Assembly (NCBI GenBank): GCA_046047235.1
Contig: JBJOII010000006.1
Span: 6,932-70,931 of the forward strand
DNA length: 64,000 nt
Direction: 5' to 3'
From: JBMTVN01 sp046047235
GTDB taxonomy: Bacteria > Verrucomicrobiota > Verrucomicrobiia > Limisphaerales > JAHDYP01
Numbering within the stretch: position 1 is the stretch's first letter; the number at the start of each line of letters is the position of its first letter. Under the pieces are notes generated by a model. The model ran no database searches. It saw nothing but the letters and a program-made list of their open reading frames with translations, and had not been told where the DNA came from. Shown one piece after another: positions 33,958 to 41,779 of this stretch. The position numbers and the translations under genes were made by a program.

Positions 33958-35127
33958 ATGAATATTCGCATCTCCCAACGCGCAGCATCACTTTCACCAT
34001 CTTTGACTCTGGCGATTGACGCGAAGGCCAAGCAGATGAAAGCCGAAGGGATGGATGTGGTGGGGTTTGGGGCTGGTGAGCCTGATTTTGATACGCCCCA
34101 GCATATCAAGGATGCTGCTGCGCAGGCTTTGGCTGCAGGTTTCACGAAGTATACCCCCAGTAGTGGTATTCCCGATCTGCGGCAGGCGATTGTTGATAAG
34201 TTCAAACGCGAGAACGGGCTGAGCTACAAGACCTCCCAGGTTATAGTCTCCTGCGGCGGCAAGCATTCCTGCTACAACGTGATCATCGCCACGTGTCAGG
34301 AGGGGGACGAGGTGCTCATTCCTGCGCCTTACTGGCTAAGCTATCCCGAGATGGTCAAGCTGGCTGGTGCGACACCTGTGGTTCTCCCTACGTCGGACCA
34401 GACGGAGTTCAAGATCACTCCGGAGCAGCTGAGGGCGGCGATCACTCCGCGCAGCAGGCTCCTGATCCTGAACAGTCCGAGTAATCCGACCGGAACCGTT
34501 TACACCCCTGACGAGATCAAGGCTATTGGCGATATCTGTGTCGAGAAGGGCATCCTCATCATGAGCGATGAGATTTACGAGCATTTGCTCTATGACGGGG
34601 CGGTCCACAAGAGCGTTGCGAGCTTCAGTCCGGCACATCAGGAGCACACCATTGTGGTGCACGGCTTTGCCAAGGCCTGGAGCATGACAGGCTGGCGTTT
34701 GGGGTTCATGGCAGCTCCCGAACCGATCGCCAAGGCCATTGATGCGATTCAAAGCCACAGCACGAGCAATCCCACTTCCTTTGCTCAGAAAGGCGGAGTT
34801 GCGGCGCTTACCGGAACGCAGGAGCACCTGAAGATCTGGCTGGCTGAGTTTACCAAACGGCGCATGTTTGCGTGCGGCCGGCTCAACGAGATTCCTGGGA
34901 TCAGCTGCGTCAACTCCAAGGGCGCGTTCTACCTTTTCCCCAACATCAGCAGGACGGGGTTGAAGTCGACCGAGTTCTGTGCCCGGCTTCTGGAACAGGA
35001 GAAAGTCGCCGCTGTGCCGGGGATAGCCTTTGGTGCGGACGATTACATTCGGCTGAGTTACGCGACGAGCATGGCGAACATTGAGAAGGGCTTGGAGCGG
35101 TTGGAACGCTTTGCCAAGTCGCTCTAG
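33958..35127 (+). CDS. Aspartate/aromatic aminotransferase (class I, subgroup Ib)
   Basis: Protein of 389 residues, PLP-dependent fold type I. The N-terminal pattern VVGFGAGEPDFDTP, the NSPSNPTGTVY segment (substrate/PLP contact Asn), DEIYEHLLYDG and the Schiff-base lysine in HGFAKAWSMTGWRLG are all present; the C-terminal YIRLSYATSMANI carries the conserved substrate-carboxylate Arg. This matches type Ib aspartate aminotransferases that also accept prephenate or aromatic keto acids in some bacteria. It would interconvert aspartate/oxaloacetate and glutamate/2-oxoglutarate, and may complete Tyr/Phe synthesis with the TyrA gene at 56445. A strong terminator follows. Confidence 0.92.
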   Translation: MNIRISQRAASLSPSLTLAIDAKAKQMKAEGMDVVGFGAGEPDFDTPQHIKDAAAQALAAGFTKYTPSSGIPDLRQAIVDKFKRENGLSYKTSQVIVSCGGKHSCYNVIIATCQEGDEVLIPAPYWLSYPEMVKLAGATPVVLPTSDQTEFKITPEQLRAAITPRSRLLILNSPSNPTGTVYTPDEIKAIGDICVEKGILIMSDEIYEHLLYDGAVHKSVASFSPAHQEHTIVVHGFAKAWSMTGWRLGFMAAPEPIAKAIDAIQSHSTSNPTSFAQKGGVAALTGTQEHLKIWLAEFTKRRMFACGRLNEIPGISCVNSKGAFYLFPNISRTGLKSTEFCARLLEQEKVAAVPGIAFGADDYIRLSYATSMANIEKGLERLERFAKSL

Positions 35128-35150
35128 CCTCTACGCTGGTTTAAGAAAAA

Positions 35151-35180
35151 GCGCAGACGCGGGGGCGTCTGCGCTTTTCT
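35151..35180. terminator. Bidirectional rho-independent terminator
   Basis: A perfect 10-base stem (GCGCAGACGC/GCGTCTGCGC, loop GGGG) is flanked by AAAAA before and TTTTCT after, so it can terminate on both strands. It lies between the convergent aminotransferase and His-rich propeller-like gene. Confidence 0.92.
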
Positions 35181-35213
35181 GTAAAAGGCTTTGGTGTGGT
35201 TGCCGGCTGATGA

Positions 35214-36290
35214 TCAGCGGACCAGTTTCATGGCACCGATCCCACCCGGGTTCCAGTTGGTGAAGAGGACGTAGAGCTCACCGTTGGCTTCGTACCAGGC
35301 CGCATCGTGGATGTGCTGGGCAAGGTCGAAACCCAGGTCCTTTTTGGGATGCAGCGTGCTGACCACTGTTCGGGTGCGGAGGTTGATGACATAGATGGGT
35401 CCGGGAGTGCGATCGGGGCCGTCGAGGCAAGGCGCCAGGGCATAATCGCCGCGGATATCGATATCACAGACCGTTGAACCGGGAGGCAGGCCCATGACTT
35501 GGGTGAAGCCCTCGTGTTCACTCCAGCGTTTCAGCTGTCCCTCAGGGCGGGCGGACACCACCAGCGAGAAGGATTTACTATCCCAAGTGATACCATGGGG
35601 GGTCTGGGACATGCTTTTGCCCCCGAAGGCTTCGCCGTGGTAGGCGAAAGGTTCGGTCGTCAGGGGCATGAAGAACGCCGCGCCGTATCCATCCGTTACG
35701 TAGGCCGAATCCGCACCTACGAAGGCGGCATCGGTCGGGTGGAATTGTCCTGCCTGCTCGTAGGGGGCTTTGCCTGGCCACCCAACTTTCTTGACGTCCT
35801 TGAAGTTGGTGTCCGAAAGGTAGACTTCGCCCTGCACGTTGTCGGCGACGATGACGAGCGGCAGCTTGCCATCACGGACCAGCAGGTCGGCGCCATGGAG
35901 ATTGCCTTCACTGAGGGCGGGATCCCCGTCAACAATCCATGAGCGTTTGAGTTGGTCAGCAAAAGCGACCCAACCGACATTTTCGAGACCCCAGAAGACC
36001 GTATCGCGTTCAGTATCGACAACCAGGGTGCCGTGGGCTCCGGGGACTTTGGGCTGGGCCTTTTCTGGTACTGGCAGGACGTCCTTCACCGCCACGAAGG
36101 TCCATCTCCCCTCCCCTGTGGCGGGGTGGTTGATGTTTGCTGGCGCCGACCCTTCGGCTTGAAAGCGCAGGGGCTCTGCGGTTGGGGCGTCATGATCATG
36201 GTGTGCATGGCCGACATCATGGGCATGCAGGTGATAGAATCCCGGTAGGACGAGGGCGGTTAGGAGGTAGCTAAGGTGGCGAGCTTTCAT
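35214..36290 (-). CDS. Secreted His-rich, propeller-like protein (function unknown)
   Basis: Protein of 358 residues with a signal peptide ending near residue 20, followed by a His-rich segment (HLHAHDVGHAHHDHD, about residues 21-35) likely to bind divalent metal. The rest is a series of beta-strand-rich segments (GTLVVDTERDTVFWG, LPLVIVADNVQGEVYLSD, DSAYVTDGYGAAFFM, HGITWDSKSFSLVVSAR, DYALAPCLDG, YVLFTNWNPGG) that fits a beta-propeller. I know similar uncharacterised proteins from Planctomycetes and Verrucomicrobia, but no function. A palindrome upstream may be an operator. Confidence 0.65.
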   Translation of the reverse strand: MKARHLSYLLTALVLPGFYHLHAHDVGHAHHDHDAPTAEPLRFQAEGSAPANINHPATGEGRWTFVAVKDVLPVPEKAQPKVPGAHGTLVVDTERDTVFWGLENVGWVAFADQLKRSWIVDGDPALSEGNLHGADLLVRDGKLPLVIVADNVQGEVYLSDTNFKDVKKVGWPGKAPYEQAGQFHPTDAAFVGADSAYVTDGYGAAFFMPLTTEPFAYHGEAFGGKSMSQTPHGITWDSKSFSLVVSARPEGQLKRWSEHEGFTQVMGLPPGSTVCDIDIRGDYALAPCLDGPDRTPGPIYVINLRTRTVVSTLHPKKDLGFDLAQHIHDAAWYEANGELYVLFTNWNPGGIGAMKLVR

Positions 36291-36333
36291 GGTTCAGAAT
36301 TGGCTTGGAGCATTCCAGATTCCTTATGCTGAT

Positions 36334-36350
36334 GAAAAGAGAATCTTTTC
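36334..36350. promoter_or_regulatory. Perfect 17-base inverted repeat (possible operator)
   Basis: The arms GAAAAGA and TCTTTTC are exact inverted copies separated by GAA. It lies 44 bases upstream of the His-rich secreted protein start, between that gene and the tsaD stop. The AT-rich arms do not fit a typical terminator stem, and no family consensus is met exactly, so operator function is inference. Confidence 0.45.
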
Positions 36351-36376
36351 TTTGTCGACACTGCCGATGGAGGCTC

Positions 36377-36392
36377 GCACCTGTTCAGGTGC
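36377..36392. repeat. Short near-perfect palindrome downstream of tsaD
   Basis: The arms GCACCTG and CAGGTGC are exact inverted copies around TT. It is close behind the tsaD stop; the loop is too small for a normal hairpin, so it could be a protein-binding site or part of the 3' end signal of tsaD. Confidence 0.5.
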
Positions 36393-36414
36393 ACGACTGG
36401 TGTGAGGTGTTGGG

Positions 36415-37437
36415 CTAGCCCAGTTCCCAGCCTGGTTTGGGCTCGTCGTCAAGGCTGCCCTGCTTACCTGCTGTGAGGCGGCGTTCTGCGATCACTCCCA
36501 CCATGCCGGCGTTGTCCGTGCACCAGGACGGGGCGGCGAGCCTGAGCTCGATATTCTCGCGGGAGCATGCCGTGGCGAGGGCGGAGCGGAGGCCTCGATT
36601 GCAGGTGACACCGCCGGAGGCAGTGATACATGGGCGATGCAGACGGCGTGCGGCCCGTATGGATTTGGTGACCAGCACTTCTACGATGGCGGCCTGGACA
36701 GCTGCGCAGAGGTCGCGAATCCCCTGCCCGTTTTCCAGGAGTTCCGGGTGGTCGCGCAGGTGATAGCGGACGGAGGTCTTCAACCCACTGAAGGAGAAAT
36801 CATCATCGGGGTCCTTGAGTTTTGGGCGCGGGAAGTTCAGTCCTGAGGGATCCCCCTCCGCTGCGAGTTGATCGAGAACCGGGCCTCCGGGATAGGGCAA
36901 GCCAATGAGCTTGGCCACCTTGTCGAAGCACTCTCCGGCTGCGTCGTCTACAGTGCCCCCAAGGAGTTGGTGGTGTAGCGGCTGTGGAACATCGACGAGC
37001 AGGGTATGGCCGCCACTGACGATGAGGGAGACATTGGGGAGAAAAGATTCCCACTGGGCCTGCGGAGGATCTCCTTGGATCCACGGGGAGTAGAGATGGG
37101 CTTCGTGATGGTGTACGCCGATGAAAGGGATCTTTAGAGCTGCGGCCATCCCCTGCCCTGCTTTGAGTCCCATGAGGAGGGCGCCCGGCAGGCCTGGTCC
37201 TCGGGTTGCCGCGACGGCATCAAGTTCACCGGCCCCAAGGCCGGCAACTTCCAGAGCCCGGCGGCCCACCAACGGAAGTTGCCTGAGATGTTCTCTTACG
37301 GCGAGTTCCGGGACGACTCCGCCGTAGATGGCATGGAGGTCGACTTGGGACGCCACGATGTTGGACCGAATCACGCCATTCACGAGGACGGCGGCGCTGG
37401 TCTCGTCGCAGGAGGATTCGAACGCGATAAGTTTCAC
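36415..37437 (-). CDS. tsaD: tRNA N6-adenosine threonylcarbamoyltransferase
   Basis: Protein of 340 residues, the full TsaD length. ESSCDETSAAVL, HHHEAHLYSPW (metal-binding His-x-x-x-His), SGGHTLLVD, DDAAGECFDKVAKLIGLPYPGGP and SGLKTSVRY match the ASKHA-fold Kae1/TsaD family. It catalyses the final transfer of threonylcarbamoyl to A37 of tRNAs that read ANN codons, together with TsaB and TsaE, which are not seen in the window. It follows the S41 protease gene by 23 bases and is probably co-transcribed with it. Confidence 0.95.
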   Translation of the reverse strand: MKLIAFESSCDETSAAVLVNGVIRSNIVASQVDLHAIYGGVVPELAVREHLRQLPLVGRRALEVAGLGAGELDAVAATRGPGLPGALLMGLKAGQGMAAALKIPFIGVHHHEAHLYSPWIQGDPPQAQWESFLPNVSLIVSGGHTLLVDVPQPLHHQLLGGTVDDAAGECFDKVAKLIGLPYPGGPVLDQLAAEGDPSGLNFPRPKLKDPDDDFSFSGLKTSVRYHLRDHPELLENGQGIRDLCAAVQAAIVEVLVTKSIRAARRLHRPCITASGGVTCNRGLRSALATACSRENIELRLAAPSWCTDNAGMVGVIAERRLTAGKQGSLDDEPKPGWELG

Positions 37438-37460
37438 GAGCCGGACAACGGCGAGCCGGG

Positions 37461-38816
37461 TTATCGGGTGCTCACGGCCTCTTGGGGGGTGCCGCTGGCG
37501 ATGACGGAGGTATCGGGCTTCCTTGGCGTCCGTTTTGAGAAAAGCTCTATCCCTCGCAGGACCTCCAAGGCACGTTCGAGCTGGGGATCCGGCGTGTTGC
37601 GAAACTCCTGCTGCACGGCTTCAGGCATACCCTCCAGAGTGCCGCCGGTCCGGAGCAGTCTTGCTCGTTCCTGGTTCTCGGTCATGCGAACCTCGATGTC
37701 GGGCTGGACACCAACGGTGTGAATAACGCGACGGTTGGGAGAGTAGTATTTGGCGGTTGTCAGGCGGAGGGCGTCGCCGCTGGGGAAGGGTATAATTTTC
37801 TGAACCGATCCCTTTCCGAAGGTGCGTTCACCGATGAGAACGGCATGAGCCACACCATTGGTGGTACTGTCCTGCAGGCACGCAGCCACGATCTCGGAGG
37901 CGCTTGCGCTGTTGGGGTTCACCAGCACGGCCAGAGTGAGATCGGAGTAGCGCCCGCGGCGCAGAGTCCGATATTCCGAGCGATCTTCTGCGCGGCGTCC
38001 CTCGGTGGTGACAACGAGCTGGCCACGGGGCAGGAACCGTTCACAGACCTCGTAGGCTTGTTCCAACAAACCGCCCGGGTTGGAGCGCAAATCGAGAATC
38101 AGCGACTTCATGCCCTGAGCGGTGAGTTTCTTGAGAGCATCATCCAGTTCAGCACTCGTTTGCTCACCGAACTGGACGATACGTGCGTAGCCGATCCCAT
38201 CCTCCAGAAGTTCAAATTTGCTGCTGCCGGACTGGTCCTTGACGGTATCGACCTGGATGACCGCGCGTTCGAGGGTTACGTCACGTTCCTCACCGGTGGA
38301 CGGGCGGCGCATCACTAGGTCGATTTTGCTGCCGGGCTTACCGCGTAGAAGTCCTACGGCTTCCTGGATGCCGAGGCTTTCAGTGCTTTGGCCGGCGATG
38401 CGGATGATTTGGTCCCCGGGCAGAATGCCTGCCTTGAAGGCTGGGGTGTTTTCCATGGGGGACAGCACCGTGAGGATCTCATCCCGCACGCCGACCATCA
38501 TTCCCACGCCGCCGAAGGCTCCTTCAGTATCTTCCCGGAGTTCGTCGAACTTCCTGGCGTCCATGAACTCGCTATGGGGATCCAGGCTCGAGAGCATGCC
38601 GCGGAGGGCCCGCTGGATGAGTTCACGGTAGGTTAGGTCCTCACCATCGACATAGTCCTTGCGCACCCGTTCCAGGGCGCGGGTGAACAGTTCCATGTTC
38701 TGGTAGATGTCGTCAGTGGCTGCGGTTTCGGCCGAGGCCAAATAGATCCGGGCCCCCACCCAGAGGTTCAGGATGAGGGCGAGTGTTAGTGCCCCATACG
38801 AAAGTCTTCTCATCAT
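37461..38816 (-). CDS. S41-family C-terminal processing peptidase (CtpA/Prc-like)
   Basis: Protein of 451 residues. The chosen ATG pair at 38816/38813 is followed by a signal anchor (SYGALTLALILNLWVGARIYL); an upstream frame to 38867 adds only unlikely residues. A PDZ domain (VGVRDEILTVLSPMENTPAF, GDQIIRIAG) precedes the S41 catalytic domain with SLILDLRSNPGGLLEQA, NPNSASASEIVAACLQD (nucleophilic Ser) and GERTFGKGSVQ (catalytic Lys). It would cleave C-terminal tails of periplasmic or membrane proteins. It is upstream of tsaD. Confidence 0.93.
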   Translation of the reverse strand: MMRRLSYGALTLALILNLWVGARIYLASAETAATDDIYQNMELFTRALERVRKDYVDGEDLTYRELIQRALRGMLSSLDPHSEFMDARKFDELREDTEGAFGGVGMMVGVRDEILTVLSPMENTPAFKAGILPGDQIIRIAGQSTESLGIQEAVGLLRGKPGSKIDLVMRRPSTGEERDVTLERAVIQVDTVKDQSGSSKFELLEDGIGYARIVQFGEQTSAELDDALKKLTAQGMKSLILDLRSNPGGLLEQAYEVCERFLPRGQLVVTTEGRRAEDRSEYRTLRRGRYSDLTLAVLVNPNSASASEIVAACLQDSTTNGVAHAVLIGERTFGKGSVQKIIPFPSGDALRLTTAKYYSPNRRVIHTVGVQPDIEVRMTENQERARLLRTGGTLEGMPEAVQQEFRNTPDPQLERALEVLRGIELFSKRTPRKPDTSVIASGTPQEAVSTR

Positions 38817-38983
38817 GCTCGTGATTTCGTTGCTGCACACACTAGGGCCCGCGGTGGGCTTTGGCAAGGGGTGTGGATTTCAGGTTTGTTCCACCGGTTC
38901 ATGCTGCCTCGAATTGCTGTTCTAATCATTTGCCACGGTGGTGCGGGCACCATTACTATCTGGCGCCGACACCCGATTATTCT

Positions 38984-40309
38984 ATGAATATGAATTCACC
39001 CAAGAACCCTTCTGGGTCGATGACCCGGCGGGATTTTCTACGCAACTCATCCTTGATGGCTGGGGCTGCGGCGATTAGCGCGCCGTCTATCCTGAACGCA
39101 CAGGCCAAGCAACCGTTGAACGCCGTGATTGTGGGCGTTGGCGGCCGTGGTGGTGGTGCTGGGGCCAACTTCCTTGAGGCGGCCAAAATAGCCGGTGCCG
39201 AGGCGAAGATTGTGGCCGTGGCCGACGTTTCCGCCCGTCAGGCCAGCCGTGGTCGCCAGGAATTTGGCGTGCCGGAGAATAAGTGTTTCAGCGGTTTCGA
39301 CTCCTACATTAAGGCGATGGAGGAACCGGGAGTGAACTATGTGATTTTGGCGACACCCCCAGGATTCCGTCAGGTGCACTTCCGCAAGGCGGTGCAGCTG
39401 GGCAAAAACATCTTCACGGAGAAACCTGTGTGCGTGGATGCTCCCGGTGCGCGCCTGATGTATGCGGCCGGTGAAGAGTCCTTGCGCAAGGGACTGAAGG
39501 TGGCTGCCGGCACACAGCGCCGCCATGGCGACAACTACATTGAGACCATCAAGCGGATTCATGATGGTGCAATCGGGGATATTACTGCCCTGCGTGCCTA
39601 CTGGGTCAACGGCGGTCCGATCTGGCATCGGGGCGAGAATGGTTCCACCCCGCTCGAGGTGCAGGTGAACAACTGGTATCACTACATCTGGCTTTGTGGT
39701 GACCATATTGTGGAACAGCACGTGCACAACCTTGACGTGGCAAACTGGGTCAAGGGTGAGCATCCTGTGAAGGCGTGGGGTATGGGGGCCCGCCAGATGC
39801 TGGGCAACAAGCCCGGTGAAATCTGGGACAACTTTGCCGTTGAGTTCGAGTATTCGGACGGCGTGCGCTGCTCGAGCTACTGTGGTCAGGTCAAGCGTAG
39901 CTGGGCTTCGGTGAGTGAGGCCGTTGTGGGCAGCAAGGGAACTGCCGATCCGGGTGGCAGCATTCGGCCGAAGGAAGGCCAAGCGTGGCGCTATCGTGGA
40001 CAGAAGATCAGTGACTATGTGCAGGAGCATGTCGATCTGATCAACGCGATCCACAATGACACCCCGCTCAACGAGGCGAAGAACGTGACGGACAGCACTT
40101 TCACCGCTGTGCTCGGCCGCGAGGCTGCTTACAGCGGGAATGGAGTGTCATGGGATGAGCTGCTGCAATCCAACTTCCGTTATGGACCGGATGCGCTTTA
40201 CGACGAGAACCCGGACGAAGCCGCCAAGATGAAGTTTGGCGAGTTCCGCACGCTTACCCCGCCGCTTCCAGGGACGCACAATATCCTTGCAGACCCGCCG
40301 GTTGTGTAA
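38984..40309 (+). CDS. Tat-exported Gfo/Idh/MocA-family oxidoreductase
   Basis: Protein of 441 residues. The start at 38984 puts MTRRDFLRNSSLMAGAAA near the N-terminus, a twin-arginine Tat signal with hydrophobic stretch, so the protein is exported folded. NAVIVGVGGRGGG is a Rossmann NAD(P)-binding loop, followed by VVAVADVS and the catalytic EKPVCVD (Lys of the EKP motif). The C-terminal domain has the HVHNLDVANW and MGARQML patterns of this exported subgroup, which acts on sugars or inositols. A bidirectional terminator follows. Confidence 0.9.
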   Translation: MNMNSPKNPSGSMTRRDFLRNSSLMAGAAAISAPSILNAQAKQPLNAVIVGVGGRGGGAGANFLEAAKIAGAEAKIVAVADVSARQASRGRQEFGVPENKCFSGFDSYIKAMEEPGVNYVILATPPGFRQVHFRKAVQLGKNIFTEKPVCVDAPGARLMYAAGEESLRKGLKVAAGTQRRHGDNYIETIKRIHDGAIGDITALRAYWVNGGPIWHRGENGSTPLEVQVNNWYHYIWLCGDHIVEQHVHNLDVANWVKGEHPVKAWGMGARQMLGNKPGEIWDNFAVEFEYSDGVRCSSYCGQVKRSWASVSEAVVGSKGTADPGGSIRPKEGQAWRYRGQKISDYVQEHVDLINAIHNDTPLNEAKNVTDSTFTAVLGREAAYSGNGVSWDELLQSNFRYGPDALYDENPDEAAKMKFGEFRTLTPPLPGTHNILADPPVV

Positions 40310-40352
40310 ACCGTAGCGCCCGCGAGGCGCAGAGTACGACTGCAAGCGACAA

Positions 40353-40385
40353 AACCGCCGCTTTCTCGATGAGAGAGCGGCGGTT
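40353..40385. terminator. Terminator between the oxidoreductase and rsmB genes
   Basis: Arms AACCGCCGCT and AGCGGCGGTT are perfectly complementary, and the loop region itself contains a second short stem (TCTC/GAGA). The tail GTCTTTTGT is T-rich on the plus strand, and AAAA precedes the stem for the other strand. It separates convergent genes. Confidence 0.85.
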
Positions 40386-40416
40386 GTCTTTTGTCGTTTC
40401 CCGGAAGCTGGGCGCT

Positions 40417-41730
40417 CTAGACGGACCAGTCCGGTCGCTTGCGCAAGTGGGCCACGTAGGCACCGTCCACTCCATCGCGGAATGGCAGCAGCTGCCGCTC
40501 TCTGACGAGCGTGAAATCCGGATGGTCGGCGATGAAGGCGTTGACCACCTGCTCGTTTTCTTCCGGCTCCACGCTGCAGGTGCTGTAGATCAGCGTCCCG
40601 CCGGAGTTGAGCGGAGCGGCGGCCTGTTCCAGCAGTTCCCGTTGCGTCTTGGTGAGTTCCTGCATCTGGTCGGGCTGGAGTCGCCAACGCGCTTCGACTC
40701 GACGCCTGAGGACCCCGGTATTGGAACAGGGTGCGTCGACTAGTGCGCGATCGAACCGCAGCCCCCCTGCCCCGCCGGGTTGATCTGAAGTCATGAGTTC
40801 CGGCTCGATGCAGTTCACTCCCAGACGGGTGCAATTTTGCTGGAGCAGCTTGAGACGGGTCTCGGAGTTATCGCGGGCGACAATGAGTGCCTGGTTGTCG
40901 ACTTTCGCGGCGATGGCCGTGGCTTTTCCGCCGGGGGCAGCACAGAGGTCCAGGATGCGTTCTCCCGGTTGGGGGTCCAGCCATTTAACGGCCAGCAGCG
41001 TGCTCGGGTCCTGGACATAGAAGCACCCTTCTTTGAAGCTGGGCAGACCGGTGAAGTTGCTGCCTTTACGGAGCTTGAACACCTGGTTTTCGCCGACCCA
41101 TTCGAGGCGCACGAAATCGTATTCTACGCGTTCGTCGAGGCGCCAGCGTTCGACGAGCCGGCCCGGATCGATCTTCAGGGTGTTGACTCGCAGATAGACC
41201 TCGGCTGGCTTGTTGTTCCATTCCAGGAGGCTGCGAACCTCGCTTTCCGTCCATCGGCTCATCCAGCGTTCCACCAGCCAGGAAGGATGAGACCACCCCA
41301 CGGAAGGCTCGGTTTCCTTGAGGCGTTTGAGGTCAGCCTTGAGTGACTCACGGTCACGGATGCAGTTGCGCAGAAGGGCGTTGACGAAACCGCTCTGCCC
41401 GCCGAAGCCGAGCTGCCGGGTCAGCTCTACGGATTCGTTGACGATTGCGTGGTCGGGGACCCGGTCCAGCCAGAACAGCTGATAAACGCCGACCCTGAGC
41501 AGGTTTTGCAGGCCGGGTTTTTGGGCCCGCCCGTCGGTTTTGTTCGAGATGATCCAATCTAGCAAGAGCCGCCAGCGGCAGACTCCGTAGACTAATTCCT
41601 GGCACAACGCCCGGTCCGGGCCTGTCAACCTCGGCAACGCATCCCCCAACAAGAGGTCCAGATGGACATCTTTGGCCTCAGCCCGAGCCAAAATGGCGCA
41701 GGCAATTTCTCTTGGTTTCTCGTTATTCAC
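40417..41730 (-). CDS. rsmB: 16S rRNA (cytosine-967-C5)-methyltransferase
   Basis: Protein of 437 residues. The N-terminal NusB-like domain (ILARAEAKDVHLDLLL, LVYGVCRWRLLLDW, VPDHAIVNESVELTRQ) is followed by an SAM-dependent RsmB/NOP2 domain. DLCAAPGGKATAIA is the SAM motif, DAPCSNTGVLRR contains one active cysteine, and YSTCSVEPEENEQVV the second. It methylates C967 of 16S rRNA. It is divergent from the long GreA-type gene, with 49 bases between starts that must contain both promoters. Confidence 0.95.
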   Translation of the reverse strand: MNNEKPREIACAILARAEAKDVHLDLLLGDALPRLTGPDRALCQELVYGVCRWRLLLDWIISNKTDGRAQKPGLQNLLRVGVYQLFWLDRVPDHAIVNESVELTRQLGFGGQSGFVNALLRNCIRDRESLKADLKRLKETEPSVGWSHPSWLVERWMSRWTESEVRSLLEWNNKPAEVYLRVNTLKIDPGRLVERWRLDERVEYDFVRLEWVGENQVFKLRKGSNFTGLPSFKEGCFYVQDPSTLLAVKWLDPQPGERILDLCAAPGGKATAIAAKVDNQALIVARDNSETRLKLLQQNCTRLGVNCIEPELMTSDQPGGAGGLRFDRALVDAPCSNTGVLRRRVEARWRLQPDQMQELTKTQRELLEQAAAPLNSGGTLIYSTCSVEPEENEQVVNAFIADHPDFTLVRERQLLPFRDGVDGAYVAHLRKRPDWSV

Positions 41731-41779
41731 ACTTTTATAGTTCGCGTTCTAACACGGCTCGTTAAGAAATAGCAGCTTT

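Noticed and set aside
36334..36350. Reading the palindrome as a tsaD terminator
   Set aside because: The AT-rich arms would give a weak hairpin and no U-rich tail follows on the minus strand; an operator role is at least as plausible.
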